Source: Nymphaea colorata (lineage: Eukaryota; Streptophyta; Magnoliopsida; Nymphaeales; Nymphaeaceae). From it: DNA of 64,000 bases. Every line of letters starts with the position of its first letter. The stretch's first letter is position 1. The stretch is from contig NC_045142.1 of NCBI RefSeq assembly GCF_008831285.2, positions 11,155,952 through 11,219,951 of the forward strand, written 5' to 3'. The position numbers were made by a program, and so were the translations under genes. The notes under the pieces are model-generated. The model worked only from the letters and a program-made list of their open reading frames with translations. It did no database searches and had not been told where the DNA came from. Positions 11,229 through 23,009 of the stretch are shown in pieces.

Positions 11229-12518
11229 TCAAGCTGCTTGCACCTTGGATACGAAATGCGAAGATACACCATGGAGCAGCCGAACAACCAAGTTTTCCAT
11301 CGGAGTGCCTAATCCAATCATGAAGAACGCCATGCACTGGAACTGATGGTTCAAGCCCAAGTTCCTGATATCAAAATTTTCTACAACCGAATGAGCATGA
11401 ATTTTCCCACCCTGCTATACAGTATTCATGATGATGTTGTTTGCTACCAGAGAGAAGAATATCGGCATGCAAATTTACCTATGTACATTTGCAGCTGTCC
11501 ATAATGAAGTATGGACAATTTGATATACAAGGGCAGACTCTACATAACGTATTCCATTAAGTTTAAATCATAATCACAAATAACGTTTCGGAGTTTTACA
11601 CGGCGAGGTTTTTTTTTTGTATAATATTGCAAGCTCAAAAAACATGGAAAAAATATAGTACATTTTTAAAAATTTTAAAAAACTAAAAAAGATAAAAATA
11701 AAATAAGTGAAAACCTAATAACATAAACATCAAAACATAAGTAGATTTGCAATAAATAAAAAATAAAAAATAAAAAAAACTGTTTGACATTAAAAAAACA
11801 CGTTTTATTTTTCGTTTTTAACGTTTTTATTCCAAAAAACGTGTTTTTTTCTAAGTTTTAAATGGCCAGTTAATTTTTCGCGTTTTTTTCACATTTTTTT
11901 TCGAAAAAACATAATACCATTGTAAGGAAAGTTGACTTCCTAGACAGGTACACAGAATAGAAGAATATAATGTTTGCGGTTGCATGTGGCTTCTGAGATG
12001 ATTACATGAAAACATGTTGCTTTAATCTAGGTCAAACTTCGGGCAAAGACGGAAACCTGCGATAGGCAAATAATCCCCATGCTTGATCTAGCAGAGGACA
12101 ATATATCATGTCATTCAATTTCGAAGATCCTTTCTCCTTTACTTATGAGAATGAATTCGACCAAGTACTACATGCTTACTGTCCTTGATCCCATACAAGT
12201 GGGATCTACGTGCTGCATTGCTGGTTCACCGAATAAGAGGCTCCCATAGTATACGATCCACCATGAAACTATTGTCCACATCTCTGTTTTACACTAAATC
12301 CCTTCTTTGTTGCAAAAGTTAATAAATTAAATTATGTTAGAGAAACTTACTGATGCAAGCTCCTCAATAACAATTGCTCCATTTCCATCCTTCTCAAATA
12401 ATTCATATGCTTGAAACGCATGCTGCTCCCAACTATCCAAAGCTTCCATCCGATGCACGCTAATGGTAGCGGCGAAGAATTTCTCAAAATCCATTTTTCT
12501 GTATTGTAGATAATTCAC
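11229..12518 (-). pseudogene. CDPK-related protein kinase (CRK), last two exons only
   Basis: CRKs are plant Ser/Thr kinases with a degenerate EF-hand C-terminus. Penultimate exon 12351-12518 (56 codons, phase 0) reads [20 protein letters not shown], then [20 protein letters not shown] and [12 protein letters not shown], the CRK C-terminal domain. It has an acceptor TATGTAG and donor GTAAGTTT. The last exon 11229-11364 has acceptor ATATCAG and reads ELGLEPSVPVHGVLHDWIRH, then SDGKL. Eleven bases are then missing where the family has SFLGFV. In the shifted frame the text resumes as RLLHGVSSH and ends in TGA at 11229. Restoring 11 bases would make the exon 147 nt, a whole number of codons, which supports the frameshift call. 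No kinase-domain exons were found upstream. Confidence 0.85.
11590..11912. repeat. AT-rich repeat inside the CRK intron
   Basis: A/T homopolymers with recurrent ACGTTTT and AAAACGTG motifs. Similar text occurs at about 51395-51480 at the edge of the insertion in the second gypsy element, suggesting a shared repeat family. It sits in the 986-bp intron of the CRK fragment. Confidence 0.45.
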
Positions 12519-12839
12519 CTACATAACATAAAAATGGATAATTAAAGGATGGAAGAAGTTTGAGAAGCAACAATTAGTGAAACACTAAATTATGGGGCTG
12601 ACTATTCCCAATGGAATAATAAAACTTGTGAATGAGCTTAAAGTTATTATATGGTTATCTTACTTTGCTTGTTCTTTCAACTTGAAGGAAAATTCTATGT
12701 CTAGGAATAGTTGATGGATTGCAGCAAAAATGATTATTTCCTAATAAATAAAATGCTATCTAGGGTGTGTTGTGCCAAAAAAATACTGAAATATAATTAA
12801 TAAGCTAAAACAATTAAGAATGTTGACATTTGAACTAGC

Positions 12840-13022
12840 AGCACCCATAATTTCATGGACCCCCCCACCCTCCAATTTTTTTCCAAAAAAATTACATTTA
12901 ATTTTAAAAAAAAATTACTTAGCCTAAAAATTTTGAAAAATTATATTCAGCCCCCTGTTAAAATTTTAAAACTATAATTTGGTCCCGTTAATAAAAAGTT
13001 TTTGGCTTTGCCCCTGATTTCA
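12840..13022. repeat. AT-rich non-autonomous repeat
   Basis: It begins CACCCATAATTTCATGGACC and carries AGCCCCCTGTTAAAATTTTAA and TTTGGTCCCGTTAA-like segments, ending TTTGGCTTTGCCCCTG. It is the reverse layout of 9735-9935. The closing phrase, like TCTGCCC and CTCCGCC phrases elsewhere, is typical of dispersed plant repeats. Confidence 0.45.
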
Positions 13023-13382
13023 TCTTTCAGTGTCCACAAGGGAAAAAATTGGCAATTTATTTCAAAAGCTTGCAGGCTTAGAGTGGGCGTCCAACACCCT
13101 GAAATTCTCCTACTTGATCAAATCTTGCTACATAACAATGAGGACAGGTGGAATCTTGCAGTGGCTGCAAATCAAAAAGACTGGTTGCTGTGGCTACATG
13201 ATTGCTTGGAAGGTCGCAGGAGGGTGCTGATGAAGCTACCCCTATTAACTGGATGCGCTCACGCCATCAAGGTCCTCTTTAGCGATCATCTTAGTGAAGC
13301 TTTAGATCTGATAATTAGCTTCCTAGGAGGACTTTCTGTTTTTGTTCCTTCTTTATTCTTTCATTTGTTGGTTATTGTTTGA
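13002..13382 (+). other. Unrecognised open frame, 126 codons
   Basis: It reads ISKACRLRVGVQHPEILLLD, then NLAVAANQKDWLLWLHDCLE, then a hydrophobic tail. I recognise no family, and the beginning overlaps the end of a dispersed repeat. GC is above the flanks, so it may be an exon relic. It lies on the strand opposite to the CRK fragment and does not look like missing CRK exons. Confidence 0.2.
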
Positions 13383-14050
13383 TGATACAGTCCATTTCTT
13401 TAATAAATGTACGAGGCCTTTCCTGCTGCGATGCACCTTTGGAGAGGGCATCATTTCTCAATAATTTGAATATAGTGAAGTATGAACAAGTAATGCGGAG
13501 TAGAAAACATGAATTTTTGCATACACGGGATATTGTAGTCACCACACATCGACATAAATCATATCTTAAGATGTCATGTGTAAAATTACATGATGAAAGA
13601 TTTTTTTTTTTTCTCTTAATCACACCAAATCCTTATGTGCGTTTTTTAGAATTTTTTGAAAATCAATAGTGGTAGTGGGTACTCTTACAACATAAAGCAT
13701 ATAGATTAAAATGATTAACTAGCATAAAAGCTCTATCGTTTTATAAAATAATATAGAGAACCATGACTTGCATTGACATTATGTAGCCCATGGACATTTC
13801 CATGAATGATTTAAAATGTTTAAATATTTGTTGTTACTTTATTAGGGAATTGATTCAATTGACGCTTGAAAGTCCGATCGTTATTTGGCTCCATCATATT
13901 GGAGGTATGATGTGTATCTCGACCGATGTAAGAAAATACCCACTGTTATTGATAATATTGATTGCAGGTTCTCTTAGTAGAGGGAACCGGTAAAATTGCA
14001 GTTTGTGCGCGTTTTCCAGAAAAAGAATACTCTCTCCGTGCAAGTGGAAT

Positions 14051-14395
14051 CTCACTACAAGATTTCTTTTAGCTTTGACGCTTTTTTACCGGCAGTAAAA
14101 TATTTTCTAACGGCAAAAGATCGTCTCAATGACTTCGGCTATGGATTGCTAACATTTTTACCCATGGTCAGTGCTGATTACCTACAGTGACGTCATGATA
14201 TCGTTTACTGACGAGTTTTCCATGGTAATGTCTGGCTAGTGATGCTCAGTTTGTATCATCACCGAAAATTCACTGACGATTATACATCGTTGGAAATGGG
14301 ATCGACATTGTTGATGCATTGAATAGTGATTGTAACTACTGACGTTAATATCTCATCGTAGTTTATAGAGACAGTGACTTTTTTTGCTTCCTATG
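14051..14395. mobile_element. CACTA-like non-autonomous DNA element
   Basis: The left end is CACTACAAGATTTCTTTTAG, the signature terminus of CACTA (En/Spm) transposons. The body is dense in subterminal-type TGACG/CGTCA motifs in both orientations (14070-14370). The right end at about 14385-14395 (CTTCCTATGTAG) is only a poor match to an inverted CTTGTAGTG, so the right border and the 3-bp target duplication are uncertain. No transposase. Confidence 0.45.
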
Positions 14396-14399
14396 TAGA

Positions 14400-15860
14400 A
14401 ATTGCACTACAATTTAATGAACACAAATCTTGAACTTCATAATATTTTAAACTAATAAGAAATATGAATATACGTATTAATCATTCTGAAGATACAACAG
14501 TTTATGAGCAGAAAAAAAAAGAATTACATAACTGTATAATCAATACAAAACAATTAAAAATATTTTCATTTGAAGCCTCCACGTCACTGTCATCATCGTC
14601 CATCCCGCTACATCTGTTAGGACTATACACGCACATGATCAGTGAAAACCATTTAATACGTCACAAATAGATGAGAAAGATCATGAAATGGGTGATCTTC
14701 GACTTTGTTTAACAGAAAAGGCTGAAAAAAGTAAACAAACTTTCAAAGAAGCCGAGGAACACCTGGCGTCTTTCATCTCATTTTTCAAGGTAGATCTTCA
14801 CAAGCTCTTTAATGCTTTTTATGTACTAGCTATAACTGAGGATTTTAACACCCCTAATACAGAAAAGAAACAGTACATAATATGAGAAAGTTACTATAAC
14901 GCAACGAAGTCTAACGAATGCATGATGCTTTGATAAACCCTTCTTTTTTGCAGTCAAGCAACACAAGCATCCCTTTGATAGCACAGGAGCAACCATGTCG
15001 AACAGAAATTTTTAATATCTGGTTGAGAAGAATTCTAAACCTGACTTGGCTGTTCTCTTAATTGTGGCCATAGATGCCAGGGATCTCCTTCTATAGAGCA
15101 GTTCTTTCTACTTACTATGGAACCCCTTTCCAGAGCTACTTCTTCAATGCGGATGTGGGGTCTCTTACTAGAAAACGGCAATAATCATTTAATTATTCCT
15201 CCTATACGCTAAGAACTCTGTATGACTTGGCGGAAAGTGAGTTGAGTTCAGTACCTCAAATCCCCAAAGAAAGAAGCCGAGAGATGGTTGTTTTGATTCA
15301 AGCATTCATTAGATCTTGTTCATTCCTTTGTGTCCTTTGCTAATTCTAATCTTTCTTCTTTCGGAACAACAAGATGCAGTGACGGCTTAGTTTGCTTCTA
15401 ATGTTATGCTACTGAATGAAAGAAACGATGCTGATCTTCCTTCATAGGCACTTGGCCGGCGGATGCTGATCCACGCGTAGTATGAGGACTTGTGGAAGAG
15501 ACGCGTAGATGATGCAGCCTCTGCACATTTCTGTTGCCTTTTCAATGATTCACATGGCAGCCCAACAGACAGCTAGCCTAGCGTGATGTCCCTGTTACTT
15601 TGCACGCACTTTCAGGCTCTATAGTGCCTACTGCAAAAACCTCACCGACTTTTCAGATTGTCCACGTTCTGTGCATTCAAGAGACGGAAAGGCTTTTACA
15701 GAATGAGGCGCTGGTGGTGCAGCCGGTGCTCTTTTCGTGATTGAGTTGCTTTATATGCCTCGGCACAGAGAAAGCTAAATAGTCCCTGACCGTCTTAGAG
15801 ATGGATCAATCTAGTGTCTTCTGCTAGGTCAATATAGATAAAGACACTAGGTCAATCTAG
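14400..15860. other. No gene recognised; higher-GC patch at 15440-15780
   Basis: Around 14950 a good acceptor-like tract (TTCTTTTTTGCAG) precedes text with scattered exon-like composition, and 15440-15780 is GC-richer than its flanks. Stops occur in all frames within about 60 codons. It may be a decayed gene I cannot identify. Confidence 0.3.
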
Positions 15861-15864
15861 ATAA

Positions 15865-16140
15865 CATGTATGGGCGGGGAATGAGTCGAGGCCGACCCGG
15901 CTTGACATTCTCGGGTTTGGCGTGATTAAATTTAAAAATATATTTTTAAATAAAAAATATATAAATATAATTATTTAAAATAAAATATTATAAATATACA
16001 TAAAAAATTAATAAATTTTTTTTGAAAAACTCATTATTGGTTCCACCCAGGCTTATTATCAGGATGACTTGGGCCGGCCCGGTTTTAAGTTGGGCAGAGT
16101 ATTGGCTACCTAGCAGCGGCCCGGCTTGGTGCCCAAGTTT
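15865..16140. repeat. GGCCCGGC-type dispersed repeat
   Basis: GGCCGACCCGGCTTGAC at the left and GGCCGGCCCGGTTTTAAG / GCGGCCCGGCTTGG at the right surround an A/T-only core. This is a common layout of a plant dispersed repeat. A related text is at 46630-46780. Confidence 0.5.
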
Positions 16141-16149
16141 AATTGAGAA

Positions 16150-16905
16150 GCATGTCATTTCAATTACATGCTTTCCTTCAAAGTTTGCCTCAAGTTAGGA
16201 CTTGTAGCATGTCGAGCATATCATGGGCTATTTGTCTCAATTAAGTAGCCTCACTGTGCTGCTCTTCATTGGTAGCTATTTCTTCTTACATCCAATGCTA
16301 TCTTTGAAAATGCATGACTAACCTCAATCAATTTTATTTTGCAACAAAAACTCATAAAATTTGTCCTACACTTTATTGATAGATCAAAACAAGTCCAATA
16401 TGTTAAACAACTTGCTTGATTCAAAGTGGGTTTTACTCTCTTCTTTCATTTGCATCCAAAACAATCTTTTCTTTGAAAGTTACTAATTCTCAGCTTGCTA
16501 CCTTACTATGAGAAATCAGCTTGAACACAATAAGTATTCTAGCTTTCGTGTTGTCAGTGAACTTAGAATATGGATTTCCAAGTTCATCTACATTAGCAAA
16601 TGGACCATCCAAGAAAAGCTAGGCTGTACCAAGAGGTGGCAATCTTGAAGAAGATCAAATGTCAGGAAAGAGGTGAATATGAATGAAAAAATATTATTAT
16701 GAAGGCAATCACAAATGGAATTTTCATGAATATGGTGTAGACTGCATGTCACATATAACAGTGCATGTAATCTCTCTTGCCAGTGAAATAGGCAATTGAG
16801 AGAGAAAATGGACATTGTAGGTTGTTGAGCTGAACCACTACAAAATGTGTTCTCTTCTTATCTTGTCTTCCTTGCTTCTAAGTTTGAAGTTTAATGCATG
16901 CAACT
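16150..16905. other. No recognisable gene
   Basis: AT-rich sequence left of the truncated gypsy end. It is not homologous to the sequence that flanks the gypsy insertion site in the duplicated copies, so the gypsy element and its left flank were lost together. Confidence 0.4.
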
Positions 16906-16914
16906 TGTCACAGC

Positions 16915-17650
16915 CAGACTCTTTTGCTGGTGCAACATTGGTTGTGTGAGAGGCGCAGTTATCAAAGAATACCCCTCAATGAATTGCCGATAGTAGTTTG
17001 CCAAGCCAACAAAAGAACGCAACTCCGGTACATTGGTTGGTGGCTTTCAGTCCTGAACAGCCCTCACTTTTTCTGTGTCCAATTGTAGTTGACCTTTTCC
17101 GACAATATGACCGAGAAAACTGATTTCTTGTTGTTCGAATAAGCATTTATCGTGCTTCACATAAAGTTCGTTTTCTTCCAACACCTTGAACACTGTCCGC
17201 AGGTGTTCCACATAATCTCCTATTGAGCCGCTGTACACTACAATATCATCAAGATAGATTACCACAAATGTATCTAAGTATAGATAGAATATCTTGTTCA
17301 TTAGAGTAAAAAAAGTGGCTGGGGCTTTCGTCAACCCGAACGACATTACCAAAAATTCAAAGTTACCGTAGCGAGTGACAGAAGTTGTCTTTGGCTCGTC
17401 ACCATCAACAATCCGAACTTGCTAATATCCCGATTTGAGGTCCAGCTTGGAAAATACTCAAGCTCCCCCTAGTTGATCAAAAAGATCTGCAATCAAAGGT
17501 AAATGATATTTGTTCTTTACCGTTACCTTGTTTGGCGCTCGATAATCCACACATAGCTTTTTGGAGCCATCATGTTTTGCTTGGAACAACAATGGTGCAC
17601 CAAAAGGAGCTTTGGAGGGTCTGATTATACCTCTAGTTAGCATCTTGTCT
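16915..17650 (-). pseudogene. gypsy reverse transcriptase remnant
   Basis: It starts with [19 protein letters not shown] and [14 protein letters not shown] (fingers). It continues with FGLTKAPATF and the catalytic YLDDIVVYS (palm), then CLFEQQEISFLGHIV. After an in-frame stop it runs through [20 protein letters not shown] to about 16915 (thumb). A frameshift or stop near 17440 separates the fingers and palm frames. The YxDD aspartates are kept. The RNase H that should follow is absent. Confidence 0.9.
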
Positions 17651-17766
17651 AACTATCACCGAAGCTCTTTTAATTCTGCAGGGGCCATCCGATAAGGTCC
17701 CATTGCCAGGGGTTTGGCACCAGAAATGAGTTCTATGGCATGATCCACCTCACGTCGAAGTGGCAG

Positions 17767-18483
17767 CTATCTAGGGAGCTCCGCAGGCATTGTTCCTGCG
17801 AATTTCGCTAAAACAGGCGCAAGCGCCTCTGGGGCCAGACCAGGGGAGTCATTAGTCACTTTCCTTATTGCCACCAAGTATATCTCTTCGCCGTGTTTTA
17901 GGCCTTTATTCAACTGAAGAGCAGATATCATTGCAGCCTTACCCTTATCCCTCTTAACCGATATTTGTGGGACCATACAAGGAGACTTCTCGTCCATGAT
18001 ACTGATACTGCGCATGTTCAACATCGGGACCATCTTCGCTGTACTGAGGAGCTCCATTCCCAGCATCATTCGGAAATCATCCATCGGGACCACCGAGAAG
18101 TTGACTCTTCCTGACCAACTCTCAAACTTCACAACCGCATCCCGGGCTACACTGTGGATGGGTTTTGCCTTCGAGTTCACCGCCTTCATGCGTAACTCTC
18201 CCTTCCCAAGGGTGAGGCCCAATCTCCTCACCTCCTCATTTGAGACGAAGTTATGCGTGGCACCTATGTCTACCATGGTCATAGTAGGCCTTCGATTTAC
18301 CAAGATCTCTAGATACATGAGCTCATTGGAAGGTGTCACTATCACCATCGTTTTCTTCTCCTTTCCTAGGGTGTTTAGAAGTTGAACTGCACCCATCTTT
18401 GGTCTTTTCTCTTCTTCACCTTGTACCACACTAGTAGATTGTCTTGAAGAGCTTGCCTGATTGTTCCTGTTTAGAAGCTTCAC
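17767..18483 (-). pseudogene. gypsy protease and spacer
   Basis: A 238-codon open stretch. The active-site motif reads VDIGATHNFVS, with Ile where the family has Ser (D-S/T-G-A), so the protease is probably inactive. Around it are NRRPTMTM upstream and LGLTLGKGELRMKAVNSKAK and MLGMELL downstream, normal for gypsy proteases. It would process the Gag-Pol polyprotein. Confidence 0.85.
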
Positions 18484-18492
18484 ACATTTCCT

Positions 18493-19473
18493 TTACGAGT
18501 GGCTACCTTCACAAAACCAGCATTTCAACACTCTATTCTGAGGGTTGTCATTTTTGCGAAAGAAGGTCCTCCTCTCGACTTGATGCTGAGTCGATGATTC
18601 ATTTTTACGTTCCTGTCGATCCTCTTTCTTTCCTCCATGGTCAGGCTTCTTCGAGGGCCTGAAGGTGTTAGTGTAGCTCTTGCGCTGGGTATCGGCCAAG
18701 CGTTTTGCTACCACATAAGCATCCTCCAAGGTCTCTGGATTACTCCTTTCAACTTCGGATTGTGCACACGATTGAAGTTCGAAAATAAACCAGTTCAGTT
18801 TATCTTGTTCTTGCTTATCTGGTACATCTAACATGAGCCTCTGATAGGCCCTCACATAATCTCGCAAGGATTCTGTATATTTTAATTAACCAACTATTTG
18901 ATAGGCATGGCATGTCGCATTCGAGGGCATGAAGTAAGTCCTCAACTCTTGCTGAAAATCATCGAAAGTGTCTATTGTGCAGATCCCCTTCTGAACGTCA
19001 AGCCGCTTCCGTCTCCAACATGCCACAACATCGCCCTCTAGCAACATAGCCGCAGTCTTGACCTGAAGGTCATCCCCCACAACGCCTTGCAGATCCAGAT
19101 AATATTCTACTTGGAATAAAAAGTTGTCGATCACTCGACTATCCCGATTTCCATTGTATTTTGCTGGCCTCTGAACGTCGACCCTCGCTGGCCAATCATC
19201 ACCTCCACCTACAAAAAAATGTCGCTGTAGTGTGCGGTTCTTTATCTGAAGTTTCTTGACTTCAGCTTGCAGTGCAGTCACTGTGTCAGTAAGTGACCAA
19301 TTCATGGCCATAAGATCGACCATTTGATCCCACAGGATCTTCATCTCGTCCTTCATTTCACCGAAGGACTCGGCTGCATTGCCTAATGTTTCTTCATGAG
19401 TAGTCACGTCGATAACCAGCTTGTTCACCACCTCGACCAGGTCTTCCTGACCCTAGGATGTACTCATCTCGTC
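18493..19473 (-). pseudogene. gypsy gag
   Basis: The N-terminal part (from about 19473, MSTS then an in-frame TAG) continues as KLVIDVTTHEETLGNAAESF and the capsid text VDVQRPAKYNGNRDSRVIDN to about 18886. After a stop, the second half holds VRAYQRLMLDVPDKQEQDKL and a truncated zinc knuckle, CWFCEGSHS, at about 18495-18521. Two stops interrupt an otherwise readable gag. Confidence 0.88.
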
Positions 19474-19608
19474 AGACTGGGCTACTCCCTTTCCCTTAGC
19501 GCTTTGCAGATTGTATTGAGTCGTCAGGACGTCCTCTTTGATCAACGATCGCCAGCGTGTTGTTTTACACCGACTATCCAATCGCTTCTCCAGATTGAGC
19601 AGAACCTG

Positions 19609-19622
19609 AGCCTCTGATACTA
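19609..19622 (-). other. gypsy primer-binding site
   Basis: On the minus strand this reads TAGTATCAGAGG, close to the initiator-tRNA-Met complement TGGTATCAGAGC, starting within a few bases of the LTR end. Confidence 0.75.
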
Positions 19623-19624
19623 GT

Positions 19625-20039
19625 TGTTACAGGCTAACTCTTTCAACCCGTGCGGCACGGCAAGAACGTGATTGCCGTAAGCCTTCAAACCACCGAAAGG
19701 GGTACAAGGGTAGTTTTAGAAAATAAGTACATAAAGAACACTTTGTGAATTGTGAATAAAGAAATCTCGCAATGTATTCAACTTGAAAAATTTATACATC
19801 ACGAGAAAGATAAGCAAGGAGAATGATCTCAACTTTACTTATATAGGATGACCGAAGCCGCTTATAGGATTCCCATGCCGACCACCCAAAACTAAGAATC
19901 CCAATACATGACACTTAGACCGGTGGGAGGATACTCCCTTACAAGAAAACGAGTATAAGCAAAGGACTCAACATAAGTAAAGGAAGTACACTGCAAAATA
20001 AAGCAAAAGACTACACAGACTCTTAGACATAGGGGAACA
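19625..20039 (-). repeat. gypsy 5' LTR, 415 bp
   Basis: On the minus strand it begins TGTTCCCC and ends TGTAACA, giving TGTT/AACA termini, and is followed at once by the primer site. The outer border coincides exactly with the point where homology to 58787 onward begins, so it is supported independently. The candidate 5-bp target duplication is TGCAC; its partner is lost with the 3' LTR. Confidence 0.85.
19839..19847 (-). promoter_or_regulatory. LTR TATA box
   Basis: CCTATATAAG on the minus strand, about 195 bases into the 415-bp LTR, the expected place for the element's own promoter. Confidence 0.6.
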
Positions 20040-20434
20040 TGCACAGTAAACAGATATATTAATTTAAGAAATATGTTTACAAGACAATAAATTACTTTAC
20101 TTTAATTAGGTCACAAAATCCTGTCAATTACTTCAATCTCTTCAATCTCCAGACTAAACATATGCCATAGGCTCATGGACTAGCATGAGTCTATTATGTC
20201 ATGAATGGATTCGGCCAACTAAAAATAGAAGCTGGAGTATGAAATAAAACAATTAGTTGCCAAAAACCAACTCACTTATCTAGGTTCATAACCATGAAGT
20301 AAACATGACACAGTATGCAAGTCATTATTTCATAATCAATGATGCAAGATCTTATATAGCATTATTAGAGCAGTTCAACAGAAATTGAATTTTAAACTAT
20401 TTGACAACTAATGTGCGATAGTTCACAAAATGAA
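20040..20434. repeat. Third partial paralogue of the duplicated block
   Basis: About 395 bp matches 58787-59172 base by base with scattered changes, for example TAGTTGCCAA-AACCAACTC and CACAAAATGAAC phrases. Copy 1 (about 41960-42086) matches only its first third. The gypsy element inserted at its left edge. This third copy shows that the 58921-59172 text, missing from copy 1, is ancestral. Confidence 0.85.
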
Positions 20435-22500
20435 CCAGTGTTTTTAAGTGTGCATGCATGAAAGCGTGATGTGCATGCATCACTATGCATCAAATGTGTC
20501 TCAAAAAGTAAAGGTCAGGTGTACTTGACCTGACGCACACACATAATGATGATGCATATCTGGTGCGTGATGTATGGTCAGTCCAGTCATTTATAATGAG
20601 CCAGGAGAAGTCTATCCAACTCCCACTCTCAATACGGAAAAGGGTTCCAACTTGTAAAAAGGGTTTTCATTTCTCTATCCTTCTGGCAACAATGTTAATG
20701 CACCCCCACTCTTCAACAAACTCTCCAGCAGCCATTACGTGACCTCCAGTGAAGGTTTGATCCAGCTCCATGAGTATTTTAATCTATCTCTCCTCATCAC
20801 TCTCGGTTGAATGGCTGATGTTTGCCAACAAAAAATGACAGAAAAGCAGGCAGCCAATCTTGCTGGTCCTCCAAGATACCACATGCTTTCCGGTTCTTGT
20901 CAGTTCATATATATTGTATTAGACATCTGGATTTGATATTATGTGGCACAAAGTTTATTTAAAAAACAAGGCTTGTCAACTTATTTCATCAGTTATTGGG
21001 TGTCTACTTGTAGGTTGTGAACTCTTTTGTTTCCCATTTCACAAGTTGTTTGTCTAATCGAGTCATGTATCCGAGTCTGTTTTGTTTGGTAATTCTTACA
21101 CATCGCAGTGCCAGATTGTGCATGTGTTGCCTCACATGCTTAATGCATGGCTTCACATCAACACACTTAACGACATTGAAATGAACGACATACATAAATT
21201 TTGCTTGTTAAACCCTATGTAGCTAAGACATTTTTTTTATTAAACCCGATATAGCATAGAGCACAGAATACTTTTAGTTCAGGTTGCTCATGATGAGTTT
21301 ATATTAAAATAACTTTCAGAGGGCTAATCCAGTCCCATAATAGAATCACTATCCATTTATTATCTACCAGTAGTTGTTCCCACCACTTTGGGCCATGGGT
21401 GGTCTTAATCCCCTATAAATTTTGAGGAATAGTCTCAATAAAATGATAAATCCAAACATACATTTATTCATACAAAAATATCTGTTCTTTGGGATAGATG
21501 CTCATGCCCCTTTGTTTGCATTAGATGATTCTAATGAAGATGATCACTGCATGACTTTGTGCTTGATAGGGACTAAGATATCATGTAATTGAGAACCTTC
21601 TACCTTCACGACCCCGATTGCTTCAAGGATTATCACACAATCTCTCTGTTACCTACCAATATCTTTTCTCTACCTCTGTATACAAGTTTCTGTAACCACA
21701 ACATTAGTGGTTGGTTTATGCAGGTGGCTAAGCAACTCATTTGAGTAGCTATGTGGTTTGGAATCCTACCCATCGTGAGCAGACATGATGGGTAGACTAT
21801 TTATTTTACTTACATATCATATCAAATATTTGTCCTTAAATAACATACTGGCGATAGTTGTGCAAACCACAAGTGTAGATGTGAATAACCAAATGTGTAC
21901 CATCTAGTGAAATATAATGTTTTAGCCTATAAAAAATAATAATTTGTGCACTTTAGCTATACACGTAGCATGCTATGCCCTAGATTAAAGTTCACCTTCA
22001 CAAGTCTCAATATATTCAATCCCTTGGCACATTATTATGCTGAACAGGTCTCCCACTATAATTATTTATTTAGTGTTTGAATCTACCATTTCTTTGTAGT
22101 GATTCAATTTGCCAGCAATAAGTGATAAACATTTGGGAAGTGATAAACATTCTTCTTTTCATATATGAATTCATCAACTTAGAACTGGCCGCTTTCCCAA
22201 ACATGCCTCCATTCGACCAAATCATTGGTCTTTAGGCAACACAAAAAGTAGTATCACTAATTCATCATTACGAAATACAGTTAAGAGTTCATAGAAGAAA
22301 AACAGAAAAAAAAAGAATTAAAAAACAAATAAAGAGAAAGTAGAAAAAAAGGACCAAAAGATGGATGTTTATACAATGACTATTAAAACATGCATTTTCA
22401 CCTACATGAGGCCTCTTCTTTCTTGTAGTATCTGTACAGGATATTGGTTAGAAATAGTTAAGTTCTTCTCATGTGTATCTAATGTCTAGTGATCAAGATG
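20435..22500. other. No recognisable gene
   Basis: AT-rich. A short stretch at 20445-20600 is rich in TGCATGCA and contains the palindrome AGGTCAGGTGTACTTGACCT. Nothing else identified. Confidence 0.4.
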
Positions 22501-22544
22501 GATAAGAGCAGTCCCATGCAAGAAGTTCATGCAAAGATGGAAAA

Positions 22545-22720
22545 TACCAACTTCATTTGTGCTTCTACATTTAAGAAAACATTTGTTCAAGGAAAAGGCT
22601 TATGTAGATACTTTGATGGAATCATGATATAAACTATGCTGAGAAATTTCAAGCTTGGGTTGCGTATAAGAAAAACTTGTATAGCAATGCAGGTTTATAG
22701 ATGAAGTAAATAAGAAAAAA
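22545..22720 (+). mobile_element. Possible copia gag relic
   Basis: Two frames read FVQGKGLCRYFDGI and YAEKFQAWVAYKKN, which resemble the start of copia gag (a KGKGLxGYxDG phrase followed by a KWxxxxAxxxAW phrase). Too short to be certain; flanks show no LTR. Confidence 0.3.
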
Positions 22721-23009
22721 AAAAACAAAGCAGTTTGTGGCTTCCTACCTCAGAACCTACCAAAATTTATCTAGCAGTATCCATCTTACAAATCATGGTT
22801 AGTCTGACTTGGTACTTAGTAATTTGCCCTAGCCTAGATGATGGACCATGTCTGATAATGCCTTTAACTACCTATAATAGTGTGGTCTTCACAAGCATGG
22901 GAATTTCTTGACTAGGTTAGAAGGTGGCCCAAATCATGAAGACAAAGACACATCTCTAACATTACCAGGTGAAGGTCATGACTACAAAGAAAATCAATGC
23001 TATTGACAA

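Larger units (their letters stand above)
16915..20039 (-). mobile_element. Ty3/gypsy retrotransposon, 3' half deleted
   Basis: Minus-strand order is 5' LTR (19625-20039), tRNA-iMet-type primer site, gag, protease, reverse transcriptase. RNase H, integrase and the 3' LTR are missing past 16915, where the RT thumb text breaks off. Gag, protease and RT are each interrupted by only a few stops or frameshifts, so it is younger than the other elements here. Its outer LTR border is confirmed by homology: sequence from 20040 onward is paralogous to 58787 onward, which carries no LTR. Confidence 0.92.

Noticed and set aside
17996-18385. 129-codon plus-strand frame
   Set aside because: Antisense shadow of the gypsy protease frame.
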